Source of the DNA: a bacterium
Lineage (GTDB): Bacteria; Lernaellota; Lernaellaia; JACKCT01
Direction of reading: 5' to 3'
NCBI GenBank assembly: GCA_019912885.1
Contig: JAIOHV010000150.1
Span: 1-51,829 of the forward strand
DNA length: 51,829 nt
Made by a program: the position numbers and the translations under genes. The notes beneath the pieces were generated by a model. It ran no database searches. It worked only from the letters and a program-made list of their open reading frames with translations, and was not told the origin of the DNA. This document shows, piece by piece, positions 18,558 through 27,423 of this stretch; within the stretch, counting starts at the first letter, position 1; the number at the start of each line of letters is the position of its first letter.

Positions 18558-20003
18558 GTGTCGCGCGCCGCGACCCTGCTTGCGGCTGCCGCGCTCGCCG
18601 CCGTCGCCATCCTCGCCCCGCTCAAACTCGCATCCGTCGATACAACCCTTATCTCCGACTCCTACGGCAAGGCGAACGTGCCGTTTGAGTTGTTCGGATT
18701 TTTCGGCGCGCTTGCCGTCCTTGCCGCAGCGTCCTTCTCGTGGCGCGATCGCCGACCGCGTACAACCGCGGATTCGCTGCCGATCCTGGTCCCCGCCGCG
18801 CTGGCATTTATCTACCTGCCGATCTTCAGCGAATTCTCGGCGCCCTCCTTTGACTTCCTGTGCTACCAGCGCGCCGCCGCCGCGGTACTCGACCTGCGAA
18901 GCCCCTACGGCGATTGCTATCTCTACCCGCCGCTCGTGGCCGGCGCGCTCGCGGGCGCGTATCGGGCGCTAACGCCGATCGCGCCGGCGCTTATCGGCGA
19001 CGCCGATCCGCAGGCCGTGTGGTCGGCCGTGTTTTATCTCTACCAGGTCGCGCAGCTTGCGCTTCTCGTCGGCGCGTATTTTCTGCTGCGGCGATTTGCC
19101 GAAATGGCCGGCGCGCGGGAAACGATCGCGTGCGTCCTGCCCGCGGTGCTCATCGTGATTTCCAATCCCGTGCTTCGCACGATCCGCCACAACCAGGTAA
19201 ATTTCTGGGTTATCGACTTGTTGCTCGCGGGGATCGTGCTCATCGAACGGCGTCCGCGTGTCGCCGGTTTCGCCATCGCCGCGGCGGCGCACATCAAGCT
19301 CTATCCCGCGATCTTCATCGGCCTGTTCGCGGCGCTGAAACGAGGAACATTCCTCGCGTGGTCGATCGTCGGCCTCGTCGCCGGGCTCGTCGGCGCGGCA
19401 TCCCTTGCCGGAACGGGGCGGATATGGGGCGCGTTTTTCCGCCACCTCGCCCACTTCCCGCCGGGCCGAAACCTGCGCGACAACAGCGTGCACAGCCTGG
19501 TCGCCAACGTGTATCGCCACGTTTCCGGCGCGGGCGACGCGGCGATGGCCTCGCGCGCGGGCGTCCTCGCGGTGATCGCCTACGCGATTTCGTTGGCGTT
19601 TGTCGCCTGGCTTGCGGTGCGTTTCGTTCAGCGGGAAAGGCGATTTCGCGATCGCGCGGGCGCCTCAAACGACGCGGCGGCATCCGCGCGACGCATCGCC
19701 GCGCATTCCGCGGACGCCATCGCGGCGATGCTGCTCGTATCGCCGATGGTGTGGGAGCACCACTACGTGCTCGCGCTTCCGATCGCCTTATACGCGCTCA
19801 TCGCCGTGCCGCGTGCGCGGTTGCCGCTTGCCGCGCTTGCTGTCGCGCTGATGCTCGCGATTCCGACATTCAATGTCTTCCCGTTCAGTTACCACCGCCT
19901 CGCGGGGCTTGTTCTCTTTCTTGTCGTGACGCGGCCGGACGATGTCGGGCGGGCGGCCGGCGCCGATGTCAGCGCATCTGCCGCCGGCCCCACGCGCCGA
20001 TGA
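18558..20003 (+). CDS. GT87-family (DUF2029) polyprenyl glycosyltransferase
   Basis: This is a 481-residue polytopic membrane protein with about eleven hydrophobic segments. The pattern FDFLCYQRAAAAVLDLRSPY followed by CYLYPPLVAG and later HIKLYPAIFIGL matches the GT87 family, which includes mycobacterial PimE-type mannosyltransferases using polyprenyl-phosphate mannose. GTG 18558 lies 5 bases after the radical SAM stop and starts just before the first membrane helix; the frame is open upstream but that part overlaps the neighbour. The 3' end overlaps the convergent SDR gene by 35 bases. Substrates are unknown; a surface glycan or glycolipid is likely. Confidence 0.82.
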   Translation: MSRAATLLAAAALAAVAILAPLKLASVDTTLISDSYGKANVPFELFGFFGALAVLAAASFSWRDRRPRTTADSLPILVPAALAFIYLPIFSEFSAPSFDFLCYQRAAAAVLDLRSPYGDCYLYPPLVAGALAGAYRALTPIAPALIGDADPQAVWSAVFYLYQVAQLALLVGAYFLLRRFAEMAGARETIACVLPAVLIVISNPVLRTIRHNQVNFWVIDLLLAGIVLIERRPRVAGFAIAAAAHIKLYPAIFIGLFAALKRGTFLAWSIVGLVAGLVGAASLAGTGRIWGAFFRHLAHFPPGRNLRDNSVHSLVANVYRHVSGAGDAAMASRAGVLAVIAYAISLAFVAWLAVRFVQRERRFRDRAGASNDAAASARRIAAHSADAIAAMLLVSPMVWEHHYVLALPIALYALIAVPRARLPLAALAVALMLAIPTFNVFPFSYHRLAGLVLFLVVTRPDDVGRAAGADVSASAAGPTRR

Positions 20004-20769
20004 TGCGCGTGAACGTCGCGGGCGCGAGGCGCTTGAGTCGCCAGAGCCATCGCGCGTCCGCCATCGGCAGGCTGTAGAGCCGGCCGCGTTCGACATCGCG
20101 CAGAACGCGGCGGGCGACGCGGTCGGCGTCGATCCCGCCGCTCATCAGGCGGCGCGCGGCGTCTTTCGCCTTTTCGTTTTCGAATCGCCCCGCGTCGACG
20201 ATGTCCGAGCGAAAAAATGTCGGGCACGCGACGGTGACGCCGACCCCCGTTCCGGCAAGCTCCGCGGCGAGTGTCTCGGAAATGGAGACGACGCCGGCCT
20301 TGGCGACGTTGTACGCGCCCATCATCGGGGCGCTCACGAACCCGGCCGCCGCGGCGATGTTCAGCACGTGGCCGAATCCCTGCGCCCGCATGCGCGGAAC
20401 GAAAACGTGGCAGCCGTACACGACGCCGAAAAGGTCGATATCGAGCGTCCAGCGCCACGCCGCAAGCGACAACTCGCCGATTGCCCCCGCGCTCGTGACG
20501 CCCGCGTTGTTGACCAGAAGGTCGATGCGATCCGGGCAGGCGGCGGACAGGCGTTCGAAATCCGACGGCCGCGTCACGTCGCAGGCGACCGCGACGGCCG
20601 ACGCAGCGCCCGCTTCCGACGCGAGCCGCGCCGTTTCGAACGCCGTGGATTCGTCCTTGTCCGCAAGCACCAGCCGCGCTTTTCGCGGCGCGAGGGCAAG
20701 CGCCAGCGCGCGGCCGAATCCGCCGCCGGCGCCGGTGATGACGACATGGGGCGACGCGGCAAGGGGCAT
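19969..20769 (-). CDS. short-chain dehydrogenase-like protein lacking the catalytic Ser
   Basis: The protein has 266 residues, normal for classical SDRs. The NAD(P) loop is TGAGGGFG, the adenine-side motif LVNNAG is present, and the catalytic YxxxK is Y153-NVA-K157. Thirteen residues before the Tyr, where the catalytic Ser belongs (NIxSAAG), the sequence reads NIAAAAG, giving Ala at about 140; the codons there are GCC GCG GCG GCC. The other elements are intact. It may be a weak or cofactor-binding-only member, or use another hydroxyl. It is divergent from the saccharopine-dehydrogenase-like gene across 109 bases and may act in the same metabolic block. Confidence 0.9.
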   Translation of the reverse strand: MPLAASPHVVITGAGGGFGRALALALAPRKARLVLADKDESTAFETARLASEAGAASAVAVACDVTRPSDFERLSAACPDRIDLLVNNAGVTSAGAIGELSLAAWRWTLDIDLFGVVYGCHVFVPRMRAQGFGHVLNIAAAAGFVSAPMMGAYNVAKAGVVSISETLAAELAGTGVGVTVACPTFFRSDIVDAGRFENEKAKDAARRLMSGGIDADRVARRVLRDVERGRLYSLPMADARWLWRLKRLAPATFTRIIGAWGRRQMR

Positions 20770-20878
20770 GGCGGTCTCCGGAAAACGGCGCCCATTTCCT
20801 TACGCCCTGCTATAAGATCGGTCAAACGCGGTGGACGATCCGCGCGCGGCTTCGGACACGGCGGCACAAGGGGACCCC

Positions 20879-21934
20879 ATGAGCGACAAGACCTGGATGA
20901 TTTACGGAGCGAACGGTTACACCGGCACGCTGATCGCGATCGAAGCCGCGCGGCGCGGCATGGCGCCGATCGTCGCGGGGCGAAGCGAAAAGCCGGTGCG
21001 CGAACTCGCCGATCGTCTGAAACTTCCGCACCGCGTTTTCTCGCTCGACGATCCCGCCGCGACCCGCGCGAGCCTTGCCGCATGCGCGGCCGTGCTTCAT
21101 TGCGCCGGCCCGTTTTCGGCGACAAGCCGGCCGATGGTCGATGCGTGCCTCGATGCCGGCGCGCACTACCTCGACATCACCGGCGAGCTCGAGGTTTTCG
21201 AGGCGATCTTCGCGCGCGGCGACGAGGCGAAAACGCGCGGCGTCACGCTGATGCCCGGCGTCGGGTTTGACGTGGTGCCGTCCGACGGACTGGCCGCGAT
21301 GCTGAAGGAACGCCTGCCCGCGGCGCGTTCGCTCGAACTGGCGTTCGATTCGAAAAGCCCCGTCAGCGGCGGGACGGCCAAGACGATGATCGAGGCGCTG
21401 CCGCACGGCGGCGCGATCCGCCGGAACGGGCGCATCGAACGCACCCCGATGCTCGCGTTTCGCCGCAAGGTGGCCTTCGCGGACGGCACGCGCTGGGCGA
21501 TGAGCATCCCGTGGGGCGACGTATCGACCGCGTACCATTCGCTCGGTTTCAAGGACGTGACGATCTACGCGGGTGTGCCGCGCGCGGCGATTGTCGCGGC
21601 GCCGGTCATCCGCGCGCTCGCGCCGCTGCTCGGACGGCCGGGTGGCGTCCGGGCGCTCAAGAAGATGGTCGACCGCTTCGGAGGCCGCCTGCCCGAAAAG
21701 CCCGGTGCCGGCGAAAAGTGCGAGCTCTGGGCGCGCGCCGAGGACGCAGACGGCCGCGCGATCGAGGGCACGCTGACCACCCGCGGGACATATGCGCTCA
21801 CCGCCAAGACGGCGGTCGAATCCGTACGCCGCATGCTCGAAGGCGGCGCGCCCGCCGGCGCCGTGTCGCCGTCCCAAGCCTTCGGCGCGGATTACGTCAC
21901 GACATTTTCCGGGTGCGTGGTGCGGATCGAGTGA
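20879..21934 (+). CDS. saccharopine-dehydrogenase-like NAD(P)-binding protein (trans-enoyl-reductase type)
   Basis: The protein has 351 residues and begins with a Rossmann loop, MIYGANGYTGTLIA, then VAGRSEKPVREL. The next block, VLHCAGPFSATSRPMVDACLDAGAHYLDITGE, is the hallmark of the saccharopine dehydrogenase/trans-acting enoyl reductase superfamily. The ATG at 20879 has AAGGGG upstream, better than the GTG at 20831. It ends 2 bases before the convergent stop of a second member of the same superfamily. Such proteins act on lipids, polyketides or amino acid adducts; the substrate cannot be inferred here. Confidence 0.86.
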   Translation: MSDKTWMIYGANGYTGTLIAIEAARRGMAPIVAGRSEKPVRELADRLKLPHRVFSLDDPAATRASLAACAAVLHCAGPFSATSRPMVDACLDAGAHYLDITGELEVFEAIFARGDEAKTRGVTLMPGVGFDVVPSDGLAAMLKERLPAARSLELAFDSKSPVSGGTAKTMIEALPHGGAIRRNGRIERTPMLAFRRKVAFADGTRWAMSIPWGDVSTAYHSLGFKDVTIYAGVPRAAIVAAPVIRALAPLLGRPGGVRALKKMVDRFGGRLPEKPGAGEKCELWARAEDADGRAIEGTLTTRGTYALTAKTAVESVRRMLEGGAPAGAVSPSQAFGADYVTTFSGCVVRIE

Positions 21935-21936
21935 GG

Positions 21937-23040
21937 TCAGGGCAAATGCACACGCACCACGAACGCCTCGGCGTCGACCCCCAACCCATCGAAGGATACG
22001 AGATCGATCGGCGTTGCAAGGCCCGCGCTCCCCGCCTTGCCGGACGCGAGTAACTCCGCCAGGCGCACGGGGAGAAACGCCGTTGGCGACGCGCCGTCGG
22101 TGAAAACCATCGTGGCCTTGCGGGCCGTCTCGCCGTTTGCGACCGAGACGGTAAGCAGCACCTCGCGGGGGAGCCCTTCTTTCCGGGCGCGTTGAAACTC
22201 CTTGTCGTTCAGCGGGCGGGCGATCGCCTCGAGGAGCCGGTAGGCCCAGGCGCGCCGTTGCGGTTGCAGCAAGCGAATCACCGGAAAAAGCCACATCGGC
22301 TGCTCGCCCAGATAAAACCAGGTGTGCACGTCGCGCATGGAGTAGCCCGCGGACAGGGCCAGCGTGTCGATCGTCGGAATCTCAAACACACGGCGCTTGC
22401 CGAAGGGCGCATCGAACCCGACGGTCCGATGCGAGCGTCCCAGCACGACGGGCGTTTGCTCCCCGTCGACCACGGCGGTGGGCCGATGACAAGCGTCCAG
22501 GATACCGCCCATCACGGATCCGAAGCCGGAATCCTCGTAGGCGTGTTGAAATTGTAGATAGAAGATATCGACCGACCCGCCGCCCGCGACATCGTCGAGC
22601 AACTTTGCGGTAAGTAGCGTCGAAATGCCGGGGATCACGCCGGCCCCGGTCACAAGGAGCACGCCCTTTTCCCGTGCGTCCTCGTCGAGGGCGCGAAGGT
22701 TGCGATAGTGGATCTGCTCGTTGGCGCAGTCGATGACCGAGCAACCCGCGTCGATGGCGATGCGCGCGATACCCGCCCCGTGCACGGCGTAGGGCCCGAT
22801 CGCGTTGATGACGATCTTCGCGGACGCGCACGCATCGCGCAGCGCGCCGCGATCCGCGGCGTCGAGCACGAGCCGCCGGACGCGATCCCCGGCGCCCGCG
22901 ATATCGAGTGCCTGGAGCTTTTCCGCGTTGCGCCCGGCGGCGATGACGGGAAATCGCGTTTTCTCGACAAGCCGCTTCACAATCGCCCGCCCCGCGAGGC
23001 CGTACGCACCGAGGACAAGGATGGTTGCGGTTTGTGTCAT
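21937..23040 (-). CDS. saccharopine dehydrogenase family protein, second copy
   Basis: The protein has 367 residues with the N-terminal NAD(P) motif ILVLGAYGLAGRAIV and the superfamily signature INAIGPYAVHGAGIARIAIDAGCSVIDCANE. The C-terminal two thirds carry a substrate domain with aromatic segments (DVHTWFYLGEQPMW). ATG 23040 follows GGGG at suitable spacing. It faces the previous member tail to tail with 2 bases between stops, and the two are clearly diverged rather than a recent duplication. The upstream side is divergent from the dehydratase operon across 290 bases. The substrate is unknown. Confidence 0.85.
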   Translation of the reverse strand: MTQTATILVLGAYGLAGRAIVKRLVEKTRFPVIAAGRNAEKLQALDIAGAGDRVRRLVLDAADRGALRDACASAKIVINAIGPYAVHGAGIARIAIDAGCSVIDCANEQIHYRNLRALDEDAREKGVLLVTGAGVIPGISTLLTAKLLDDVAGGGSVDIFYLQFQHAYEDSGFGSVMGGILDACHRPTAVVDGEQTPVVLGRSHRTVGFDAPFGKRRVFEIPTIDTLALSAGYSMRDVHTWFYLGEQPMWLFPVIRLLQPQRRAWAYRLLEAIARPLNDKEFQRARKEGLPREVLLTVSVANGETARKATMVFTDGASPTAFLPVRLAELLASGKAGSAGLATPIDLVSFDGLGVDAEAFVVRVHLP

Positions 23041-23187
23041 GGGTATGTTGCCCCTTTTTTCCAGTGTTGCGCGCGGCGCAGCTTAACATTGCGCGCGTGT
23101 CGACCAAGGATGGACGCCGGGGGTGCGCGAAGTACTGGCGCCGTGCGTTTTTCGGGTTTGGGACGCTCCCTTTTGCTCGCAGGCAAG

Positions 23188-23211
23188 GGGACAATTCCGG
23201 TCCCGTTTTTT
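23188..23211 (+). terminator. terminator-like hairpin in 5' region of dehydratase operon
   Basis: GGGAC and GTCCC form a 5-bp stem around AATTCCG, followed by G and six T. It lies 120 bases before the first dehydratase gene inside a 290-base divergent region, so it could attenuate that operon or be chance. The stem is short. Confidence 0.3.
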
Positions 23212-23265
23212 ACGCGTTTTGTTTGTAAAAATGGGCCGCTTTTCTTGCATCCCGGCCACGATTAT

Positions 23266-23288
23266 GTGAATACCATTACGTAATTCAC
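23266..23288. promoter_or_regulatory. operator-like palindrome upstream of 2-hydroxyacyl-CoA dehydratase genes
   Basis: GTGAAT and ATTCAC are inverted 6-mers around an 11-base spacer, and an 8-base palindrome TTACGTAA (23276-23283) lies within. It is in an AT-rich patch of an otherwise GC-rich spacer, 43 bases before the start of the operon, a plausible site for a repressor dimer. No regulator gene is adjacent. Confidence 0.4.
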
Positions 23289-23330
23289 CGCTTCATTGGC
23301 GGGCTTCCGGGCCCGTCCCGCGGACGCACC

Positions 23331-24425
23331 ATGCGCAACCCGTACATCCGTGAACAGAAGGAAATATTCGGGCGGAAGGTCCTTGCCGTCCTTCCCGTTC
23401 ACTATCCCAAGGAAATCCTCACGGCCCTCGATATCCTCGCGGTCGAGATGTGGGGCCCTCCCGGCACGCCTCGCGGTCCCGACGCCGGCCGGCTCCAGGC
23501 GTACGTCTGCGCCGTCGCCCGCAACGCCCTGGCGTTCATGGCCTCGGGCGGCGCCGACGCCGTTGACGGCGCGCTCTTCCCGCACACGTGCGACTCGATC
23601 CAGGGACTCGCGACGCAGGCCCCGGACATGGGCGGCTGGACGAAACCCTCGTTCCGCTTCATTCACCCCAAGGGCGAATGGCGACCAAGCTCGCACACCT
23701 TCGTCGAGAAGGAGATGCGCAGCCTCGCCGGGGAGCTTGAGGCGTTCGCGGGCAAGCCGCTCGACGAGACGCGCCTTCGCGACGCGGTCCGCCTGCACCG
23801 GGAGATCGACGACGTGCGCGCCGAGCTTCTCGCCAATCGCTCGCGGATCGAAATGAACGACCGCGAATTCTACACGCTGCTGCGCCGCGGGGAGTATCTC
23901 TGGCCAGAAGAGCACCTGGACGAGCTTCGCGCGGCCCGGGAGAACCTTCGTTCGGACACCGTCCAGAAGGGCATCCCGATCATGATCACCGGCTACGTGC
24001 CGGAGCCGATGTCGATCTTCGACGCGATCGGGAACGCCGGTGCGTTCGTCGCCGTGGACGACTACGCGGCCGTTGGCCGGCGCGTCGTGCGCCCGGCGGC
24101 CGAGGCCGGCGAGGATCCCTTCCGCGATCTCGCCGACGCGTACTTTCAGGCGCCGCCTTGTCCGACGCGCTCGTCGAACCGGTCGATCCGGATGGCCTGG
24201 CTGGCCGGCCTGTACGACAAGGGCGGCGCGGCCGGCGTCATTGTCCACGAGCCGAAATTCTGCGAGCCGGAGCTCTTCGACGTCCCCGGCCTCCGCGAGA
24301 CGTTCTCCGCGAAAAAAGCTCCGCTGCTCTACCTCGAAGGCGAGTTGGAAACCGAACTGCCCGGGCAGGCCGTCACGCGCATCGAGGCCTTCGTCGAAAT
24401 GCTTGGATCCGGGAGTCGCGCATGA
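23331..24425 (+). CDS. 2-hydroxyacyl-CoA dehydratase subunit (HgdB/BcrC-like), smaller
   Basis: The protein has 364 residues. Family marks are an early FPHTCDSIQGLA with a cluster-ligand Cys, MITGYVPEP in the middle, and IVHEPKFCEPELFDVP with a second conserved Cys near the C-terminus, followed by LYLEGELETELPGQAVTRIEAF. With the next gene it would form the heterodimer that binds 4Fe-4S clusters and removes water from (R)-2-hydroxyacyl-CoA through a ketyl radical, or reduces aromatic CoA esters. The reaction needs strict anaerobiosis. The start at ATG 23331 fits the family N-terminus. The stop overlaps the next start (ATGA). Confidence 0.9.
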   Translation: MRNPYIREQKEIFGRKVLAVLPVHYPKEILTALDILAVEMWGPPGTPRGPDAGRLQAYVCAVARNALAFMASGGADAVDGALFPHTCDSIQGLATQAPDMGGWTKPSFRFIHPKGEWRPSSHTFVEKEMRSLAGELEAFAGKPLDETRLRDAVRLHREIDDVRAELLANRSRIEMNDREFYTLLRRGEYLWPEEHLDELRAARENLRSDTVQKGIPIMITGYVPEPMSIFDAIGNAGAFVAVDDYAAVGRRVVRPAAEAGEDPFRDLADAYFQAPPCPTRSSNRSIRMAWLAGLYDKGGAAGVIVHEPKFCEPELFDVPGLRETFSAKKAPLLYLEGELETELPGQAVTRIEAFVEMLGSGSRA

Positions 24426-25738
24426 TCACAAGGCGCATCCAATACGAGGTCGCGGGCCGCGTCGTCGGGCCCATGCTCATGTCCCTTCAGAACTGGCAGG
24501 CCGACCGAAAGCGCCGCGCGCGCAAGCCGAAAGAAAATCCCTTCGGCCCGCCGTTCGAGTGCCTGCGCAAGCTCAAGGACATCATGTCGATCCACTACCT
24601 GAAGGGCCGATACGCCGATGGCGCGGTGCCGGTGGCCTGGGTCACGAGCGGTTTTCCCGTCGAGGTGCTGCGTCCGCTGGGTTATCACTGCGTCTACCCG
24701 GAAAACCACGCGGCGATCTGCGGGGTCCAGCGCCTCACGCCCGAGCTCTCCGACGCGGTCGAGAAGGAAGGCTACTCGCGCGACCTCTGTTCCTACGCGC
24801 GCGCCGACATCGGGTGCGTCATCACGGGAAAGACTCCCGTCGGCCGCCTCCCCAGGCCGGACCTGCTCGCATGCTGCACGAACATCTGCCAGACCGTCCT
24901 TTACTGGTACCGGAGCCTCGCGGAGTACTTCGGCTGCCCGCTCGTCCTCATCGACACGCCATACCTCTACGGCCCGGCGAAGCCGCACCAGCTTGAGTAC
25001 GTCAAGGACCAGCTCATGGAGCTGATCGACGTCGCCGAGAAGGTCGCCGGCAAGAAGGTGGACATGGAAGAGCTGGCGAAGGTCGTCGAACTCGCCCGCG
25101 ATGGCACGAAGCTCTGGGGCGACTGCCTGGCTACCGCAACGGCGAAACCGTCCCCCTGGACCGGCATCGACGGATTCTTCCACATCGCGCCCATCGTCGC
25201 GTTGCGCGGCACCCAAGAGTGCAACGCCTATTACCGCCTGCTCCTCGACGAACTCAAGGACCGCGTTCAAAAGGGCGTCGGCGGCATCAAGAACGAGAAG
25301 TACCGCCTGCTCTGGGACAACCTTCCCATCTGGTACAACACACGCGACCTTTCAACGAAGCTCGCCAACGAGGGATTCAACTTCGTCGTCACGACGTACA
25401 CCAACGCCTGGGCCGAGGCCGGCGCGCAAATCGATCCGGCCGATCCGTGGAACTCCGCGGCCAGATCCTACACGTACATCATCCTGAACCAGGATTTGAA
25501 CAACCGCCTTCAGATCATGAACCGTCTCGCGAGAACGTACTCCGTGGACGGCGCGATCCTGCACAGCGACCGCTCGTGCAAGCCGTATTCGATCGGGCAG
25601 CTCGACCTCAAGGAACGCATGAGCCGCGAGCTCGGCATCCGCGTTCTCGTCCTGGAGGCCGACCACAACGACCCGCGCGCCTGGTCCGCCGAGCAGGGCG
25701 ACACCCGCGTTGGCGCGTTCATGGAGAGCTTCGCGTGA
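24422..25738 (+). CDS. 2-hydroxyacyl-CoA dehydratase subunit, larger
   Basis: The protein has 438 residues. ATG 24422 overlaps the preceding stop; the open frame upstream is a shadow of the first subunit. Conserved Cys-bearing segments are YPENHAAICGVQ, a CSYARADIGC stretch and LLACCTNICQTV, plus the late ILHSDRSCKPYSIGQ, as expected for cluster ligands and the substrate pocket of HgdA/BcrB-like subunits. Two subunits plus a downstream activator is the complete gene set of this enzyme type. The identity of the acyl group (glutaryl, phenyllactyl, benzoyl and so on) cannot be deduced. Confidence 0.92.
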   Translation: MITRRIQYEVAGRVVGPMLMSLQNWQADRKRRARKPKENPFGPPFECLRKLKDIMSIHYLKGRYADGAVPVAWVTSGFPVEVLRPLGYHCVYPENHAAICGVQRLTPELSDAVEKEGYSRDLCSYARADIGCVITGKTPVGRLPRPDLLACCTNICQTVLYWYRSLAEYFGCPLVLIDTPYLYGPAKPHQLEYVKDQLMELIDVAEKVAGKKVDMEELAKVVELARDGTKLWGDCLATATAKPSPWTGIDGFFHIAPIVALRGTQECNAYYRLLLDELKDRVQKGVGGIKNEKYRLLWDNLPIWYNTRDLSTKLANEGFNFVVTTYTNAWAEAGAQIDPADPWNSAARSYTYIILNQDLNNRLQIMNRLARTYSVDGAILHSDRSCKPYSIGQLDLKERMSRELGIRVLVLEADHNDPRAWSAEQGDTRVGAFMESFA

Positions 25739-25765
25739 GCGCGGAGCGTTGAGAATCGAATTCCA

Positions 25766-26551
25766 TTGACCGGAAACGAAATAAAATCCCATCCTCCCGC
25801 CGCGATTGGCGTCGACGTCGGAAGCACCACCTGGAAGGGCGTCGTCATCGACGCGGACGGGAGCGTCCTTGCGAGCGCCGTTGAGCCGGCGAACCCGCGC
25901 GTCGAAGAGCAGACGCGCGCGCGGCTGGCCGAGCTTATGGAAAAATCCGGGGCCGAGCCCGATACGCCCGTCGGTGCGACGGGTTACGGACGCAAGCGCG
26001 TCAACGCCACGAAGGTTCTGACCGAGATCACCTGCCATGCGCGCGGCGCCTTCACCCTTGCCGGGCGCGCCGGTGTCCTCATCGACATGGGCGGGCAGGA
26101 TACGAAGGTCATCCGTATCGGGCCCGCGGGCGAGGTCCTCGATTTCGTCATGAACGACAAGTGCGCCGCCGGCACGGGGCGGTTCCTCGAGGTCATTCTC
26201 GGCCGCCTCCAGATCCCGTTCGACCAGGTCGCCGAGCACGCGCGGCGCGCGCCATCAGGCGTTCCCGTGTCCAACACGTGCACGGTCTTCGCGGAGAGCG
26301 AGGTCATCTCGCTCGTGGCCGAGGGCCATGCCGTCGAGGGCATCGTGCGCGGGCTGCATCAATCACTCTCCACGCGCGTCGCGTCGCTGGCGGGAAAGAT
26401 GACCGACGGAGCCGATATATTCATGAGCGGCGGCGTCGCCTTGAACCTCGCCATGATCGACGCGCTCGGCGAAGCCCTGCGAAAGCCGATATCCGTCCTG
26501 CCCGATCCGCAACTGGTCGGCGCGCTTGGCGCGGCCCTCTCGGTGGCCTGA
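25766..26551 (+). CDS. dehydratase activator ATPase (HgdC/BadF/BcrD family)
   Basis: The protein has 261 residues, normal for the family. The ASKHA-fold phosphate loops are IGVDVGSTTWKGVV and IDMGGQDTKVI. The two Cys that hold the single 4Fe-4S cluster between the dimer subunits are in NDKCAAGTGRF and VSNTCTVFAESE. It hydrolyses ATP to push one low-potential electron onto the dehydratase. The start is taken as TTG 25766, 27 bases after the second subunit; no ATG exists close by in frame and the conserved first strand begins 14 residues in. No strong ribosome site is visible, so the start is uncertain. Confidence 0.92.
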   Translation: MTGNEIKSHPPAAIGVDVGSTTWKGVVIDADGSVLASAVEPANPRVEEQTRARLAELMEKSGAEPDTPVGATGYGRKRVNATKVLTEITCHARGAFTLAGRAGVLIDMGGQDTKVIRIGPAGEVLDFVMNDKCAAGTGRFLEVILGRLQIPFDQVAEHARRAPSGVPVSNTCTVFAESEVISLVAEGHAVEGIVRGLHQSLSTRVASLAGKMTDGADIFMSGGVALNLAMIDALGEALRKPISVLPDPQLVGALGAALSVA

Positions 26552-26605
26552 AGGCGCCGGCGCGCCTCACGCTCCTTGGCCCCGACCGCCTCGGCGAGCG
26601 AAAAT

Positions 26606-26634
26606 TTGACAAAAGCGCGCCGCGACCCCATTAT
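26606..26634 (+). promoter_or_regulatory. sigma-70-type promoter of ssrA
   Basis: A perfect -35 TTGACA at 26606-26611 is followed after 17 bases by CATTAT at 26629-26634 (4 of 6 to consensus), in a locally AT-rich stretch. Transcription would start near 26641, giving a precursor with about 50 leader bases before the mature tmRNA 5' end. Confidence 0.7.
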
Positions 26635-26690
26635 TTAATGTTCGGCGAAAGGCCGGGCAGCGATTTTCGGATCGCGGGTTCCTTGAAAAT

Positions 26691-27049
<359 letters not shown>

Positions 27050-27423
27050 CTCTTTCTTTTTGAACTCGTTCTCTCTATATTTGGGTCAAATGCGAGGGGC
27101 TTTTGCAGGAGCACACACAAGCGCGTGAACTAAAAGGTTTTTCCAGAGGTGGGACGAGTCTCGGCTCGCCCGATCTTATGGACGCGGTTGAGTCTCAAAT
27201 CGGCCATCTTGCCTCTAAAATCGCCCTTTCTCCCTCTCTTTCTCTGAAACCTTTGGACTGCCCCCACCTCGTCCATAAGATGAGAGTGCTGGAAAATCAT
27301 ACAGTTACGAGAGGCATTTTATCGAGAGTTCGACTCCATTTTGCAGTACCAGTCCAAATTTACGAAACGCTGGGGCAATGTTCAATTATAACAAAAAGCT
27401 AAAAGTGCGGCCGGAGTAATTGA
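27050..27423. repeat. 374-base non-coding junction with inverted-repeat words
   Basis: No supported gene; a TTG-started frame of 99 codons here has no ribosome site and poor codon character. Three pairs of inverted words are present: AAAGGTTT (27133) with AAACCTTT (27247), GAGGTGGG (27146) with CCCACCTC (27263), and the 12-mer ATCTTATGGACG (27173) with CGTCCATAAGAT (27270). A pyrimidine-rich stretch lies near 27225-27245. Since the region abuts the integration target, these may be recombinase arm sites or part of the attachment site; that is inference. Confidence 0.5.

Noticed and set aside
27103-27402. A 99-codon frame between ssrA and the cargo gene
   Set aside because: TTG start, no ribosome site, low-complexity Leu/Ser sequence, and it overlaps the inverted-repeat words.
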